Translations under genes and position numbers: made by a program
Part shown: positions 14,845 through 22,892 of the stretch, one piece after another
How the letters are laid out: each line of letters begins with the position of its first letter
How positions within the stretch are numbered: the first letter of the stretch is position 1
NCBI GenBank assembly: GCA_009787485.1
Contig: WQWP01000007.1
Span: forward strand, 1-30,938
Direction of reading: 5' to 3'
DNA: 30,938 nt
Source: Lentimicrobiaceae bacterium
GTDB taxonomy: Bacteria; Bacteroidota; Bacteroidia; Bacteroidales; WCHB1-69
The notes under the pieces: generated by a model
Told to the model about the DNA's origin: nothing
The model's database searches: none
What the model saw: the letters and a program-made list of their open reading frames with translations, nothing else

Positions 14845-16494
14845 ATGTTTGTCGAAATCAAAAATCTTAATAAAAGAATTGAGGTAGAATATGGAATTTC
14901 TCCTTTGGAGGTTGCCAAAAATGAAAATATTAAACTTCCTCACCCTATTTTGGGCGCGCTGATTAACAATCAAGTACATTCCATGCAATATTGCATTCAT
15001 AAACCTTGTTGCATCGAATATTTTGATATTACTTCAACGTATGGGCACGGAATTTATGTGCGTTCGCTTTATTTTATTTTGTATAAATCAATTAAAACCC
15101 TTTTTCCGCAGGCCAAACTCAATATTTTACACTCTATTTCGGGAGGAAAATATTGCGAAATTGAAAATTTAAACCAACCTCTTGACAAATCGGTGCTGTT
15201 GACCATAAAAGATAAGATGAATGAGATTATTGCGGCAGATCTTCCTTTTATTCGTAAAGAAGTGCCTTATCATGAGGCGATCGAAATTTTTAATAATCAA
15301 GGTATGGGAGAAGAAAAGTCTATTTTTCAAGAAACAAGAAAAATGTATCTTCCTATTTATCAATTAGACGATGTGGTTAATTATTATTATGGGAGCTTAC
15401 TTCCTTCCACAAGCTATATAACACTTTATGAATTAGAATTGTATGAACATGGGTTGTTATTAAAAGTGCCTAATCGCAAGCGACCGGACACTATTCCGCA
15501 AACGCAAAAAAATCCCAAGTTGTACAAAGTATATCAACAATTTAAAGAATGGAGCAACCGTTTGGGCACTTCTTATATTCATAATTTGAACGAAAAAATT
15601 GTCTCAGGTCAAGTGGGCGACCTCATTCTCACTACCGAAGCCCTTCAGGAAAAAGTGTGGGCGAATGTGGCAGATGAGATTCATTGCAGAAAGTCGAAAA
15701 TGGTGCTTATCAGCGGTCCTTCCAGCTCCGGAAAAACAACTTCCTGCAAGCGACTTTCCGTGCAATTGAGCGTCATTGGCTATCATCCCGTACAAATCTC
15801 GGTGGATGACTTTTTTAAGGAGCGCGAACAAACCCCACGCGATAAAAACGGAAACTATAACTTTGAAGATTTAGGTGCCATTGATTTAGAGCTATTTAAT
15901 AAAACTCTAAACGAATTACTGGCAGGCAAAGAAGTAGAACTCCCTGTTTTTAATTTTCAAACAGGCACGAAAGAATGGAAAGGAAAGAAAATTGCTATGC
16001 AAGACAATTCCATTTTGGTGATTGAAGGCATTCATTGTTTAAACCCCAAACTTACGGCTTCTATTGCAGAAGAAACGAAGTACAAAATATTTGTTTCGGC
16101 GCTTACTTCGCTTTCTGTGGATAGTCAAAATCCGATTCCAACTACCGATACGCGATTAATCAGAAGAATTATCCGCGATTTTAACTATCGTGGATATTCT
16201 GCGTTAGACACGCTGAAACGCTGGCAAAGCGTGCGCGATGGAGAAGAAAAAAACATCTTTCCATATCAAGAAAATGCCGATGTAATGTTCAATACCTCTT
16301 TGATTTACGAATTAGCAGTGTTGCGCCCTTACGCCATGCCCATTTTGTTGGCAGTGCCGGAGTATGAGCCCGAATTTGCCGAAGCGATCCGGTTAATCAA
16401 ATTTTTATGGTTTTTTAAACCGATTAGTGATGATATGATTCCGGGGACTTCTATTTTGAGGGAGTTTGTGGGGGGAAGCAAATTTAGTTATTAA
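14845..16494 (+). CDS. Nucleoside (uridine) kinase with ThrRS-like N-terminal domains
   Basis: A 549-residue protein of a kind common in Bacteroidota. Residues 1-65 resemble a TGS domain and about 70-260 resemble the editing/second domain of threonyl-tRNA synthetase. The C-terminal half is a phosphoribulokinase/uridine-kinase P-loop NTPase: Walker A GPSSSGKTTS at 291-300, QISVDDFFKERE, and the conserved LVIEGIHCLNP and TDTRLIRRIIRDF. It is expected to phosphorylate a nucleoside or related small molecule with ATP or GTP; the role of the fused synthetase-like part is unknown. The leader carries TTTAAATC-type direct repeats and no Shine-Dalgarno sequence. lnt follows 39 bases downstream, with a CCGTCAG palindrome in the gap. 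Confidence 0.85.
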   Translation: MFVEIKNLNKRIEVEYGISPLEVAKNENIKLPHPILGALINNQVHSMQYCIHKPCCIEYFDITSTYGHGIYVRSLYFILYKSIKTLFPQAKLNILHSISGGKYCEIENLNQPLDKSVLLTIKDKMNEIIAADLPFIRKEVPYHEAIEIFNNQGMGEEKSIFQETRKMYLPIYQLDDVVNYYYGSLLPSTSYITLYELELYEHGLLLKVPNRKRPDTIPQTQKNPKLYKVYQQFKEWSNRLGTSYIHNLNEKIVSGQVGDLILTTEALQEKVWANVADEIHCRKSKMVLISGPSSSGKTTSCKRLSVQLSVIGYHPVQISVDDFFKEREQTPRDKNGNYNFEDLGAIDLELFNKTLNELLAGKEVELPVFNFQTGTKEWKGKKIAMQDNSILVIEGIHCLNPKLTASIAEETKYKIFVSALTSLSVDSQNPIPTTDTRLIRRIIRDFNYRGYSALDTLKRWQSVRDGEEKNIFPYQENADVMFNTSLIYELAVLRPYAMPILLAVPEYEPEFAEAIRLIKFLWFFKPISDDMIPGTSILREFVGGSKFSY

Positions 16495-16504
16495 ATTTTC
16501 ATTG

Positions 16505-16524
16505 CCGTCAGCTTCAGCTGACGG
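16505..16524. repeat. CCGTCAG palindrome, copy 3
   Basis: CCGTCAGCT-tc-AGCTGACGG, preceded by TTCATTG, in the 39-base gap between the nucleoside kinase gene and lnt. Confidence 0.85.
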
Positions 16525-16533
16525 AGCAAAATA

Positions 16534-18315
16534 ATGATTAATATTATGGTATTAAAAAAAAATAAAATAGTTTTAAGTTTACTCTCAGGGGTACTCCTGT
16601 GGCTTTCGTGGTATCCGTATGGTTTTACCTTTTTAATTTTTGTTGCGTTTGTGCCGCTTTTTATTTTGAGCGACAAACTGCTTGAAAGGAAAAAAGGAAT
16701 CGCCTTTTGGCAAGGTATTTGGAGTTCTTTTCCGGCGTTTATAATATGGAATACCGGCGTTACCTGGTGGATTTGGAACAGTACGGCTCCCGGCGCTGTA
16801 GCTGCTATTGTGCTCAATTCTTTTTTTATGAGTTGCGTATTTGGGGCGTGGCACTGGGTTAAAAAATCGAATTTGCCGAAAATTGCGGTTCCGTTGGCTT
16901 TCATTGCGTTTTGGTGCTCTTGGGAATTTTTGCACCTAAATTGGCAGATTACCTGGCCCTGGTTGAATCTTGGGAATGTGTTTGCGGTGCATCCGGCGTT
17001 AGTGCAGTGGTATGAATATACCGGTACTTTTGGGGGGACGATTTGGGTGTTAGGGGTTAATTTTTTGGTTTATTGGTTTTTGCAATGTGGTTTTCAGCAC
17101 AGAGGCGCAGAGAACACAGAGGTTCACAGAGAAAAATCTGCGAGAATCCTGATAAATCTGCGTCATCTGTGTGCTAAAAAAAACTTCATAACACTCACAC
17201 TCACAATCATAATCCCCATAATCATCTCCCTCATCATCTACAAAACCTACACCATAAACCAAGAAAACAGCATCGAAGCAGTCATCGTCCAACAAAACAT
17301 TGACCCCTGGATAGAACAATACCAAAAAACAAACTTTGAACTGGCAGAATTGATTATCCAAACTGCGGCGCCAAAACTTACCCCAAATACTGCATTGCTG
17401 GTAACCTCCGAGTCGGCTTTGTCGCGTCTGATCAATGAAGAGCAGCTTTTAAATTTGGATATTTTTCCTCACGCTGCATTCCAATTGTTCGATACTTTGT
17501 TTCAACAACATCCGCAATTGAATGTAATTTTGGGATTGTCCACGGCGGCTGTTTTCGACACCAAGGTTTCTCCTGCTGCGCGCGCATACCCCAATGGAGA
17601 TTTTGTGGAATTTTATAATACATCATGTTTATATAATAAAGATACCATTGAATTGTACCGGAAAAGCAAGTTAGTTCCGGGCGTAGAGAAGATGCCTTAC
17701 CCCAAAATTTTCGGATTTCTTGAAAACCTGGCTATTGATTTGGGCGGCACCAGCGGCTCGCTCGGTATTGATAATGAGCAGAGAGTTTTTAGGACAATTA
17801 CAGCGCAAGGTGTTGTAAAAGTGGGCGTTCCTATTTGCTACGAATCTGTTTACGGCGAGCTTTTTTCTCGCTTTGTAAACCATGGCGCCCAACTCATGTG
17901 TGTCATCACCAATGATGCTTGGTGGGGAAATACACCCGGACACAAGCAACATTTTGAGATGAGTAAGTTACGCGCTATTGAAACCCGCCGCTATATTTTG
18001 CGAGCGGCTAATACCGGAATTTCCGGGTTTATTGATCCACTTGGGAATGCTTCGCAACAAACACAATACGAAATCCGGACGGTGATTGCTCAAACGGTTT
18101 ATCCGAATGATAAAATTACTTTTTACACGAAGTACGGAGATTATTTAGCAAGAATGATGCTTGGAATAAGCGTGTTGGTTGTATGTAGTTCTTTGTTTTT
18201 TTTCTTCTTTGGGCGTGCCGGCTTCCCACCGCACGTTCGGCGGCGGCTCTGCCGCCGTCGCCTAACCCACGCCGTCGGGCTTTCCGCTATACTCCTCGCT
18301 TTACTTGCTTCGTAG
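16534..18315 (+). CDS. lnt: Apolipoprotein N-acyltransferase with repeat-derived insert and tail
   Basis: Lnt adds the third acyl chain to lipoproteins at the inner membrane, consistent with the many lipoproteins encoded here. N-terminal helices (about 11-175) precede a nitrilase-like periplasmic domain with the catalytic triad Glu293 (TSESA), Lys377 (YRKSKLVPG) and Cys435 (GVPICYES), followed by a last helix at about 540-558. Two parts look foreign. Residues about 187-215 (HRGAENTEVHREK, then INLRHLC) are written by an interspersed cacagaggcgcagag repeat, in frame, just before the last helix of the membrane block. The last 35 residues (GRAGFPPHVRRRLCRRR onward) are encoded by the left arm of the inverted repeat at 18206-18860. 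The ATG at 16546 is an alternative start. The enzyme core looks intact. Confidence 0.92.
   Translation: MINIMVLKKNKIVLSLLSGVLLWLSWYPYGFTFLIFVAFVPLFILSDKLLERKKGIAFWQGIWSSFPAFIIWNTGVTWWIWNSTAPGAVAAIVLNSFFMSCVFGAWHWVKKSNLPKIAVPLAFIAFWCSWEFLHLNWQITWPWLNLGNVFAVHPALVQWYEYTGTFGGTIWVLGVNFLVYWFLQCGFQHRGAENTEVHREKSARILINLRHLCAKKNFITLTLTIIIPIIISLIIYKTYTINQENSIEAVIVQQNIDPWIEQYQKTNFELAELIIQTAAPKLTPNTALLVTSESALSRLINEEQLLNLDIFPHAAFQLFDTLFQQHPQLNVILGLSTAAVFDTKVSPAARAYPNGDFVEFYNTSCLYNKDTIELYRKSKLVPGVEKMPYPKIFGFLENLAIDLGGTSGSLGIDNEQRVFRTITAQGVVKVGVPICYESVYGELFSRFVNHGAQLMCVITNDAWWGNTPGHKQHFEMSKLRAIETRRYILRAANTGISGFIDPLGNASQQTQYEIRTVIAQTVYPNDKITFYTKYGDYLARMMLGISVLVVCSSLFFFFFGRAGFPPHVRRRLCRRRLTHAVGLSAILLALLAS
17096..17175 (+). 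repeat. Interspersed repeat inserted in frame in lnt
   Basis: The segment starts with overlapping CACAGAG and GCGCAGAG units and ends with ATAAATCTGCGTCATCTGTG. It encodes residues about 187-214 of Lnt, where family members have no such basic stretch between the sixth-helix region and the catalytic domain. The end matches the repeat at 14036-14082. No stop codon or frameshift is created. Confidence 0.7.
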
Positions 18316-18860
18316 GGCAGGGCGACCCTGCCTCTACGTTTTGTGCTTCGTGGCAGCCTGTGCGCTGTGGGGTGCCGCTGCAATCCCTCACGCGGGGGAT
18401 TTTGAACGGTCATTCCGGCACGCCGAAGGCGTGCAATGTGAATAACCCCGTGCAAGGCGATAGCTGCAGCTCGGGGTGTAACGGCGCCACTAACGAAAAA
18501 AGAACTACGTAGTAGTTCAACTTTGTCAGTGTGTTATGTTGAACTCCTACGGAGTTCAGGAGAGTGGAGGGAGCACTTCTCTACCCCGAGCTGCGGCTAT
18601 CGCCTTGCACGGGGTTATTCACATTGCACGCCTTCGGTGTGCCGAGACGACCCGCGATATCTTCCGGCGTGCCGAGGGCAACCGTTCAAATCCCTCGCGT
18701 GAGGGATTGCAGCGGCACCCCACAGCGCACAGGCTGCCACGAAGCACAAAACGTAGGGGCAGGGTCATCCTGCCCTACGAAGCAAGTAAAGCGAGGAGTA
18801 TAGCGGAAAGCCCGACGGCGTGCGCTGGATTTGCGGGAGGGAAGCCGGCACGCCCAAAGA
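18206..18860. repeat. Large inverted repeat with nested hairpins between lnt and the ABC exporter genes
   Basis: The left arm is 18206-18477 and the right arm 18583-18860; they are reverse complements apart from a few short differences (a GC-rich hairpin near 18231-18270 in the left arm and extra bases near 18645-18670 in the right). Each arm contains smaller hairpins, such as GCACGCC/GGCGTGC and an imperfect GTAGGGCAGG/CCTGCCTCTAC. The 105-base centre holds two more: GAACTAC-gta-GTAGTTC (18502-18518) and GAACTCC-tac-GGAGTTC (18541-18557). It is far GC-richer than its surroundings. It fills the gap between convergent genes and also encodes the Lnt tail. Both arms stay open in one frame giving similar peptides, which I do not regard as genes. 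Confidence 0.9.
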
Positions 18861-18895
18861 ATAAAAATAAAAATTTTAACGCCTTCGCCCTGCCT

Positions 18896-18922
18896 ACCTC
18901 TCACCTCACACCTCTCACCTCT
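18896..18922. repeat. CTCACCTC short tandem repeats
   Basis: Three imperfect 8-11 base units of CTCACCTC/ACACCTCT abut the stop codon of the ABC permease gene. This low-complexity interspersed sequence marks the end of that gene. Confidence 0.55.
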
Positions 18923-18923
18923 T

Positions 18924-20027
18924 CTACCGCTTATCAATCTGCGACAAACTAAACCCCACCATCACCACCGACATGCCGGTGAGGATAAGCAGGTACTTCC
19001 CTGTTTCCATAAAAGTTGCCCCTTTTAGCATTACATCTTTGATAGCGATGATGAACCACTTGGCAGGAAAAATATCGGCTAACCATTGGAAAAAGAGCGG
19101 CATGTTGTCTAATGGAAATAAAAAACCCGACAGCAAAACGGTGGGCAAAAACAAGCCCATCATGGTAACCATCATGGCGTCTAATTGCGTTTTGGATACG
19201 GCGGAGATGAGCAGCCCGAAAGAAGCGGCGGTGAACATGAAGATAATGCACAGAAATAGCAGCAGCCAAATGCTGCCTTTAATCGGCATTTGAAAAACAA
19301 ACACGCTGATTAACAAGATAAAAATAGTGCTGATTAAAGAAAGGAACATGTATGGAATTACTTTCCCGATGGCGATGTTGATTTTTTTAACGGTGGTAAT
19401 CAACATCATGTTCATGGTGTTGGTTTCTTTTTCGCGGGCTAACGTAATAGACGACATTAACGCCGTGATAATGATCATAATAAGAGTAATAATGCCCGGA
19501 ACGAACATATACACACTGTTTAATTCCGGATTGTACTGCATGGTGGTTACAATAGAAATTAAATTCTCGGAGGCATGATTTTGATAGTTGTATTCCGTGA
19601 CGAAATCATTGAAAACCGCTCTCAAATAGTTGTTTAGAATGGAAGCAATGTTAATATCCGACACATCATTAATAATTTGAATGCTTGCGATGCGCTCCAC
19701 AGCCAACGATTCTTCAAAACGCGGCGGAATAATCATTGCAATTTTTATCTGTTTGTGCTTAAAATCATGATCAATTTCAGCTTCGTTATCTAAAAAATTT
19801 ACCACTTGAAAATAGCCGGATGCCGTAATATTTTCAATTAACTGCTTCGATTGCGAGTCTTTCGATTGGTCGAGGATAGAGATTTTGGCATTTTTAATTT
19901 CCGTACTGATGGTAAACCCGAAAAGCAAGATGAGCGCAATGGGCATTGCCAATACCAAAAACAGCGATACCCGGTCGCGTAAAATGTGGATAAATTCTTT
20001 TTGTAAAATGGCTAAAAATGCTTTCAT
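18924..20027 (-). CDS. ABC-2 type transporter permease
   Basis: A 367-residue permease of the ABC-2/YhhJ-YbhR group. One helix (about 20-42) is followed by a large extracytoplasmic domain (about 45-175) and five further helices (about 176-365). The sequence begins MKAFLAILQKEFIHILRDR, the family's usual N-terminal pattern, and has SSITLAREKETNTMNMMLITTVKK on the cytoplasmic side of the membrane block. Relatives export drugs or lipids together with an HlyD-like fusion protein, but none is next to it. It starts two bases after the ATPase gene ends, so the pair is translated together. The C-terminus (SLSQIDKR) is short and runs into CTCACCTC repeats, so a few native residues may be lost. Confidence 0.88.
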   Translation of the reverse strand: MKAFLAILQKEFIHILRDRVSLFLVLAMPIALILLFGFTISTEIKNAKISILDQSKDSQSKQLIENITASGYFQVVNFLDNEAEIDHDFKHKQIKIAMIIPPRFEESLAVERIASIQIINDVSDINIASILNNYLRAVFNDFVTEYNYQNHASENLISIVTTMQYNPELNSVYMFVPGIITLIMIIITALMSSITLAREKETNTMNMMLITTVKKINIAIGKVIPYMFLSLISTIFILLISVFVFQMPIKGSIWLLLFLCIIFMFTAASFGLLISAVSKTQLDAMMVTMMGLFLPTVLLSGFLFPLDNMPLFFQWLADIFPAKWFIIAIKDVMLKGATFMETGKYLLILTGMSVVMVGFSLSQIDKR

Positions 20028-20029
20028 AC

Positions 20030-20749
20030 TTAACGGTTTACAAATTTTACAAAGAGGTCGTCAATCGTTTGCACGTTCATTTTTTCTTTCAGCTCGGTGG
20101 GTGTGCCTATGAGTTTCAGCTCGCCTTCTGCCATAATGGAGATGCGTTCGCAATATTCGGCTTCATCCATGTAGTGTGTGGTTACAAAAATGGTAACGCC
20201 TGTGGCGGCGGTTTTGTAAATGAGTCCCCAAAATTCTCTGCGCACAATGGGATCTACACCGCTGGTTGGCTCATCTAAAAAAACAATTTGCGGACGATGT
20301 AATAACGCGGTGGCAAAAGCCAAGCGTTGTTTCCAGCCTAACGGAATAGAGCGCACCAACTCGTTTGAAAACTCGTTCATATTCAATTCATTCAAACTGT
20401 CTTGAATGCGCTGTTTCAACGTTTTTCTCTCAATTTTATAAATAGTGCCGAAAAGTTGCATGTTTTCATATACCGTTAAATCATCGTACAATGAAAACCG
20501 CTGGCTCATATATCCAATGTTTTTCTTTATCAATTTCGACTGGGTAGCCAAGTCGTATCCGGCAATTTTGGCAGTTCCGGAGGTGGGCAGAAGTAAACCG
20601 CACATCATCTTCATGGCGGTGGTTTTGCCCGCGCCGTTAGCGCCGAGGAAACCGAAAATTTCGCCTTTTTTGATAGAAAAGGAGATGTTGTTTACCGCGG
20701 TAAAGGGGCCGAATTTTTTGGTAAGGTTTTCAACGACTATGGTGTACAT
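20030..20749 (-). CDS. ABC transporter ATP-binding protein
   Basis: A 239-residue ATPase that powers the downstream permease. From the chosen start (MYTIVVENLTKKF) it has Walker A GANGAGKTT (about 34-42), a Q-loop at MSQRF, a modified signature LGWKQR (normally LSGGQ-like, as often seen in this exporter group), Walker B IVFLDEPTSG, and the H-loop TTHYMDEAE. I prefer ATG 20749; the frame extends ten codons further upstream, but those are encoded by a GCAAAGGCGC repeat and are unlikely to be native. The organisation ATPase-permease, with glmM upstream on the same strand, suggests either an independent two-gene unit or read-through from glmM. Confidence 0.9.
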   Translation of the reverse strand: MYTIVVENLTKKFGPFTAVNNISFSIKKGEIFGFLGANGAGKTTAMKMMCGLLLPTSGTAKIAGYDLATQSKLIKKNIGYMSQRFSLYDDLTVYENMQLFGTIYKIERKTLKQRIQDSLNELNMNEFSNELVRSIPLGWKQRLAFATALLHRPQIVFLDEPTSGVDPIVRREFWGLIYKTAATGVTIFVTTHYMDEAEYCERISIMAEGELKLIGTPTELKEKMNVQTIDDLFVKFVNR

Positions 20750-20770
20750 TAGGGGGCAAATTAAGGGTTT

Positions 20771-20797
20771 TTCTCGCAAAGGCGCGAAGGCGCAAAG
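20771..20797. repeat. GCAAAGGCGC interspersed repeat
   Basis: Two to three units of GCAAAGGCGC/GCGAAGGCGC between the glmM stop and the ATPase start. The same family occurs as an inverted pair at 26663-26728 below pckA. Confidence 0.7.
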
Positions 20798-20799
20798 TT

Positions 20800-22293
20800 T
20801 TATTTTATTTTATCTAATAGTTTTTTTGCTTCTGCCTCGTTTTTTGCCTCCGCATAAATGCGAATAATCGGCTCTGTATTTGAGGGGCGCAAGTGTACCC
20901 AACCTTCTTCAAAATCTATTTTTACTCCGTCAATTGTATTCGGGTTACAGGATGCGTATTTTAGAGCTGTTTTTTGTAGTATTTCTTGTACATTTGTATC
21001 TTTTGTAAGCTCCATTTTGTTTTTAATGATTACATATTGAGGGTATAATGCTTTTATTTCGGAGCATTTTTGTTTTGTTTTTGCCATAAAAGTTAAAAAT
21101 AGGGCGATACCTACTAAGGCATCACGTCCGTAGTGCAATTCCGGTAAGATGATGCCGCCGTTTCCTTCGCCACCGATAATGGCATTGGTTTCTTTCATCT
21201 TTTCTACCACATTCACCTCGCCTACTGCGGCGGCGGAGTAAGTAACGCCGTGTTTTTTACTTACATCGTGCAACGCCCTGGAAGAAGAGAGGTTGGAAAC
21301 GGTGTTGCCTTTTTTGTGTTGCAGCACATAATCGGCAATGGCAACTAATGTGTATTCTTCGCCGAACATTTCTCCGTTTTCCATGACTATTGCTAAGCGA
21401 TCTACGTCGGGATCTACGACAAAACCCACATCATAGAATTGAGAATTGAGAATTGAGAACCGCAGCCCCGTTAGGGGCAAGCTCAGCGAAGCTAATTGAG
21501 AATTATTTTTATTTGACATCTCATTTTTCATTACGGATGAGATTTCGTGCAGGTGTTCGGGCAGGGGTTCGGGGTTGTGAGGGAAAATGCCGGTAGGTTC
21601 ACCAAATAATGCTTTGTAGTTTTTTACGCCCAACTTTTGTAGCAACAGAGGGATGGCAATGCCTCCGGTGGAGTTTACCGCATCGAAAACTACTGAGAAA
21701 TTGGCTTCCTGTATGGCTTTCACATCCACCAAATCCAACTTTAAAATCTCGTTGATGTGGTCTTCAATGGCGTGGTCGTATTTGGTATAATTTCCCAAAT
21801 TTTCTACAGAAGTGTAATAAAAATCTTCTTTTTCTGCAATTTCCAACAATTTTTGTCCTTCAGCGGCGGAAATAAACTCACCTTTTTCATTTAATAATTT
21901 CAAGGCGTTCCATTGCATCGGGTTGTGGCTGGCGGTAATAATAATTCCGCCATCGGCACGGTGTTGTGTTACAGCCATTTCAACGGTAGGCGTCGTAGAA
22001 AGTCCTACATCAATTACATCTACGCCCATGCTTTGCAGCGTGGCGCACACCAATGCGTTGATGGTTTCGCCGGAGATGCGGGCGTCGCGGCCGATGATGA
22101 ATTTTGGCTTTTGATATAAACTACCCCGTCCGGCTTCGCCGGACACCCCTTCAAAATTTGAAGGGGATTTATTGCCCGCCTTCAAAGTTACAAACGCAGA
22201 GGTAAATTTTACTATATCAACAGGGGTAAGGTTTTCGCCGGTGGTGCCGCCGATGGTGCCGCGAATGCCGGAAATAGATTTGATAAGAGGCAT
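20800..22293 (-). CDS. glmM: Phosphoglucosamine mutase (phosphohexomutase) with two in-frame repeat inserts
   Basis: A 497-residue alpha-D-phosphohexomutase, most like the Bacteroidota phosphoglucosamine mutases that convert glucosamine-6-P to glucosamine-1-P for cell-wall precursors. The start is ATG 22293 (MPLIKSISGIRGTIGG). Key sites are intact: phosphoserine Ser122 in TASHNP, the Mg loop DPDVDR (Asp294, Asp296, Asp298), sugar-binding EGNGG (376-380) and the phosphate site RPSNTEP (469-475). Two segments look inserted. Residues 43-63 (SPSNFEGV...GSLYQKP) interrupt the strand before FIIGRDARISG and come from the repeat shared with the mannosidase. Residues about 258-286 (EMSNKNNSQLASL...ILNSQF) lie just before the Mg loop and come from a different repeat. 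Relatives are about 460 residues, matching the excess. Phosphomannomutase activity is an alternative. Confidence 0.9.
   Translation of the reverse strand: MPLIKSISGIRGTIGGTTGENLTPVDIVKFTSAFVTLKAGNKSPSNFEGVSGEAGRGSLYQKPKFIIGRDARISGETINALVCATLQSMGVDVIDVGLSTTPTVEMAVTQHRADGGIIITASHNPMQWNALKLLNEKGEFISAAEGQKLLEIAEKEDFYYTSVENLGNYTKYDHAIEDHINEILKLDLVDVKAIQEANFSVVFDAVNSTGGIAIPLLLQKLGVKNYKALFGEPTGIFPHNPEPLPEHLHEISSVMKNEMSNKNNSQLASLSLPLTGLRFSILNSQFYDVGFVVDPDVDRLAIVMENGEMFGEEYTLVAIADYVLQHKKGNTVSNLSSSRALHDVSKKHGVTYSAAAVGEVNVVEKMKETNAIIGGEGNGGIILPELHYGRDALVGIALFLTFMAKTKQKCSEIKALYPQYVIIKNKMELTKDTNVQEILQKTALKYASCNPNTIDGVKIDFEEGWVHLRPSNTEPIIRIYAEAKNEAEAKKLLDKIK
21436..21506. repeat. GAGAATT/CAGCCCC repeat inserted in frame in glmM
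   Basis: Three GAATTGA-type units, a GCCCC-GTTA-GGGGC hairpin, an AGCTCAGCGAAGCT palindrome-like segment and another TTGAGAATT. On the coding strand it reads SQLASLSLPLTGLRFSILNS. It sits before the metal-binding loop of the mutase without breaking the frame. Confidence 0.75.
22113..22168. repeat. Palindromic repeat inserted in frame in glmM (copy 2)
   Basis: A 56-base element, the second copy of the one at 2645-2694. It has the same GATATAAACTACCCCG start and the same CCCCTTCAAA/TTTGAAGGGG palindrome, but a longer central hairpin (TCCGGC-TTC-GCCGGA). The six-base difference keeps the reading frame. Confidence 0.85.
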
Positions 22294-22379
22294 ATTTTTC
22301 AATTAATTAAGAATTAAGAATTAAAAGTTGTTGATTCTTAATTTGAACTACAAAAAAACAAAAAAAATGATTGCACCCC

Positions 22380-22410
22380 TTGACAAAGGGGGTTTGAGGG
22401 TGTATATTTG
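22380..22410 (+). promoter_or_regulatory. Promoter for the S23 protein-comF unit
   Basis: TTG at 22380-22382, 20 bases, then TATATTTG at 22403-22410, followed by CGGCGC. This fits the Bacteroidota -33/-7 consensus. Transcription would start near 22417, leaving a leader of about 35 bases before the ATG at 22454. Confidence 0.65.
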
Positions 22411-22453
22411 CGGCGCAAGTTAATTTAAAATTCAAAATTTAAAATTTAAGAAT

Positions 22454-22843
22454 ATGGCTTTACAGTTTGAAGAATTAGATATTTGGAAACAAAGCAGGGT
22501 ACTTTGTAAGGATGTTTACAGAATCACTAATTATGAATTATTTAGTAAAGATTTCAGGCTTCGTGATCAAATTAGGGCTTCATCAGGTTCTATTATGGAT
22601 AATATTGCAGAAGGATTTGAAAGAAATGGAAATAAAGAATTTATTCAATTTCTATATATTGCAAAAGGTTCATCCGGTGAAACTAGAAGCCAATTATATC
22701 GTGCATTAGATAATAATTATATCCATCAAGAAGAATTTAATACAATTTATAATAAAGTATTTCAGCTATCAAAATCAATATCCGGATTTATCCAATATTT
22801 AAAAAACTCACAACTCACCGGCCACAAAAACCTTAAATCTTAA
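22454..22843 (+). CDS. Four-helix bundle protein (23S rRNA intervening-sequence type, S23)
   Basis: A 129-residue protein that begins FEELDIWKQSRVLCKDVYRIT and carries FRLRDQIRASSGSIMDNIAEGFER and FLYIAKGSSGETRSQLYRALD, the hallmarks of the S23/four-helix bundle family. These proteins were first noticed in intervening sequences of 23S rRNA genes, but most are encoded elsewhere, as here. Structures show a pentameric helical bundle; the molecular role is not known. The gene has its own promoter, and its last codons run into the TTAAATC tandem repeat that also forms the leader of comF. Confidence 0.9.
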   Translation: MALQFEELDIWKQSRVLCKDVYRITNYELFSKDFRLRDQIRASSGSIMDNIAEGFERNGNKEFIQFLYIAKGSSGETRSQLYRALDNNYIHQEEFNTIYNKVFQLSKSISGFIQYLKNSQLTGHKNLKS

Positions 22844-22892
22844 ATTTTAAATCTTAAATTTTAAATCTTAAATCTTAAATCTTGAATCTTAA
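22832..22892 (+). repeat. TTAAATC tandem repeat between the S23 gene and comF
   Basis: About eight imperfect 7-9 base units of CTTAAATCTTAAATTTT type. It covers the last codons of the S23 protein gene and runs up to the comF ATG. Shorter versions precede glyS (11215-11240) and the nucleoside kinase gene (14815-14843). Confidence 0.8.

Noticed and set aside
18141..18455. A minus-strand open frame of 104 codons, mirrored by a similar 138-codon plus-strand frame at 18536-18952.
   Set aside because: Both are translations of the two arms of the large inverted repeat, rich in Arg and Pro, without a start signal or known domain. The similarity is explained by the DNA repeat.
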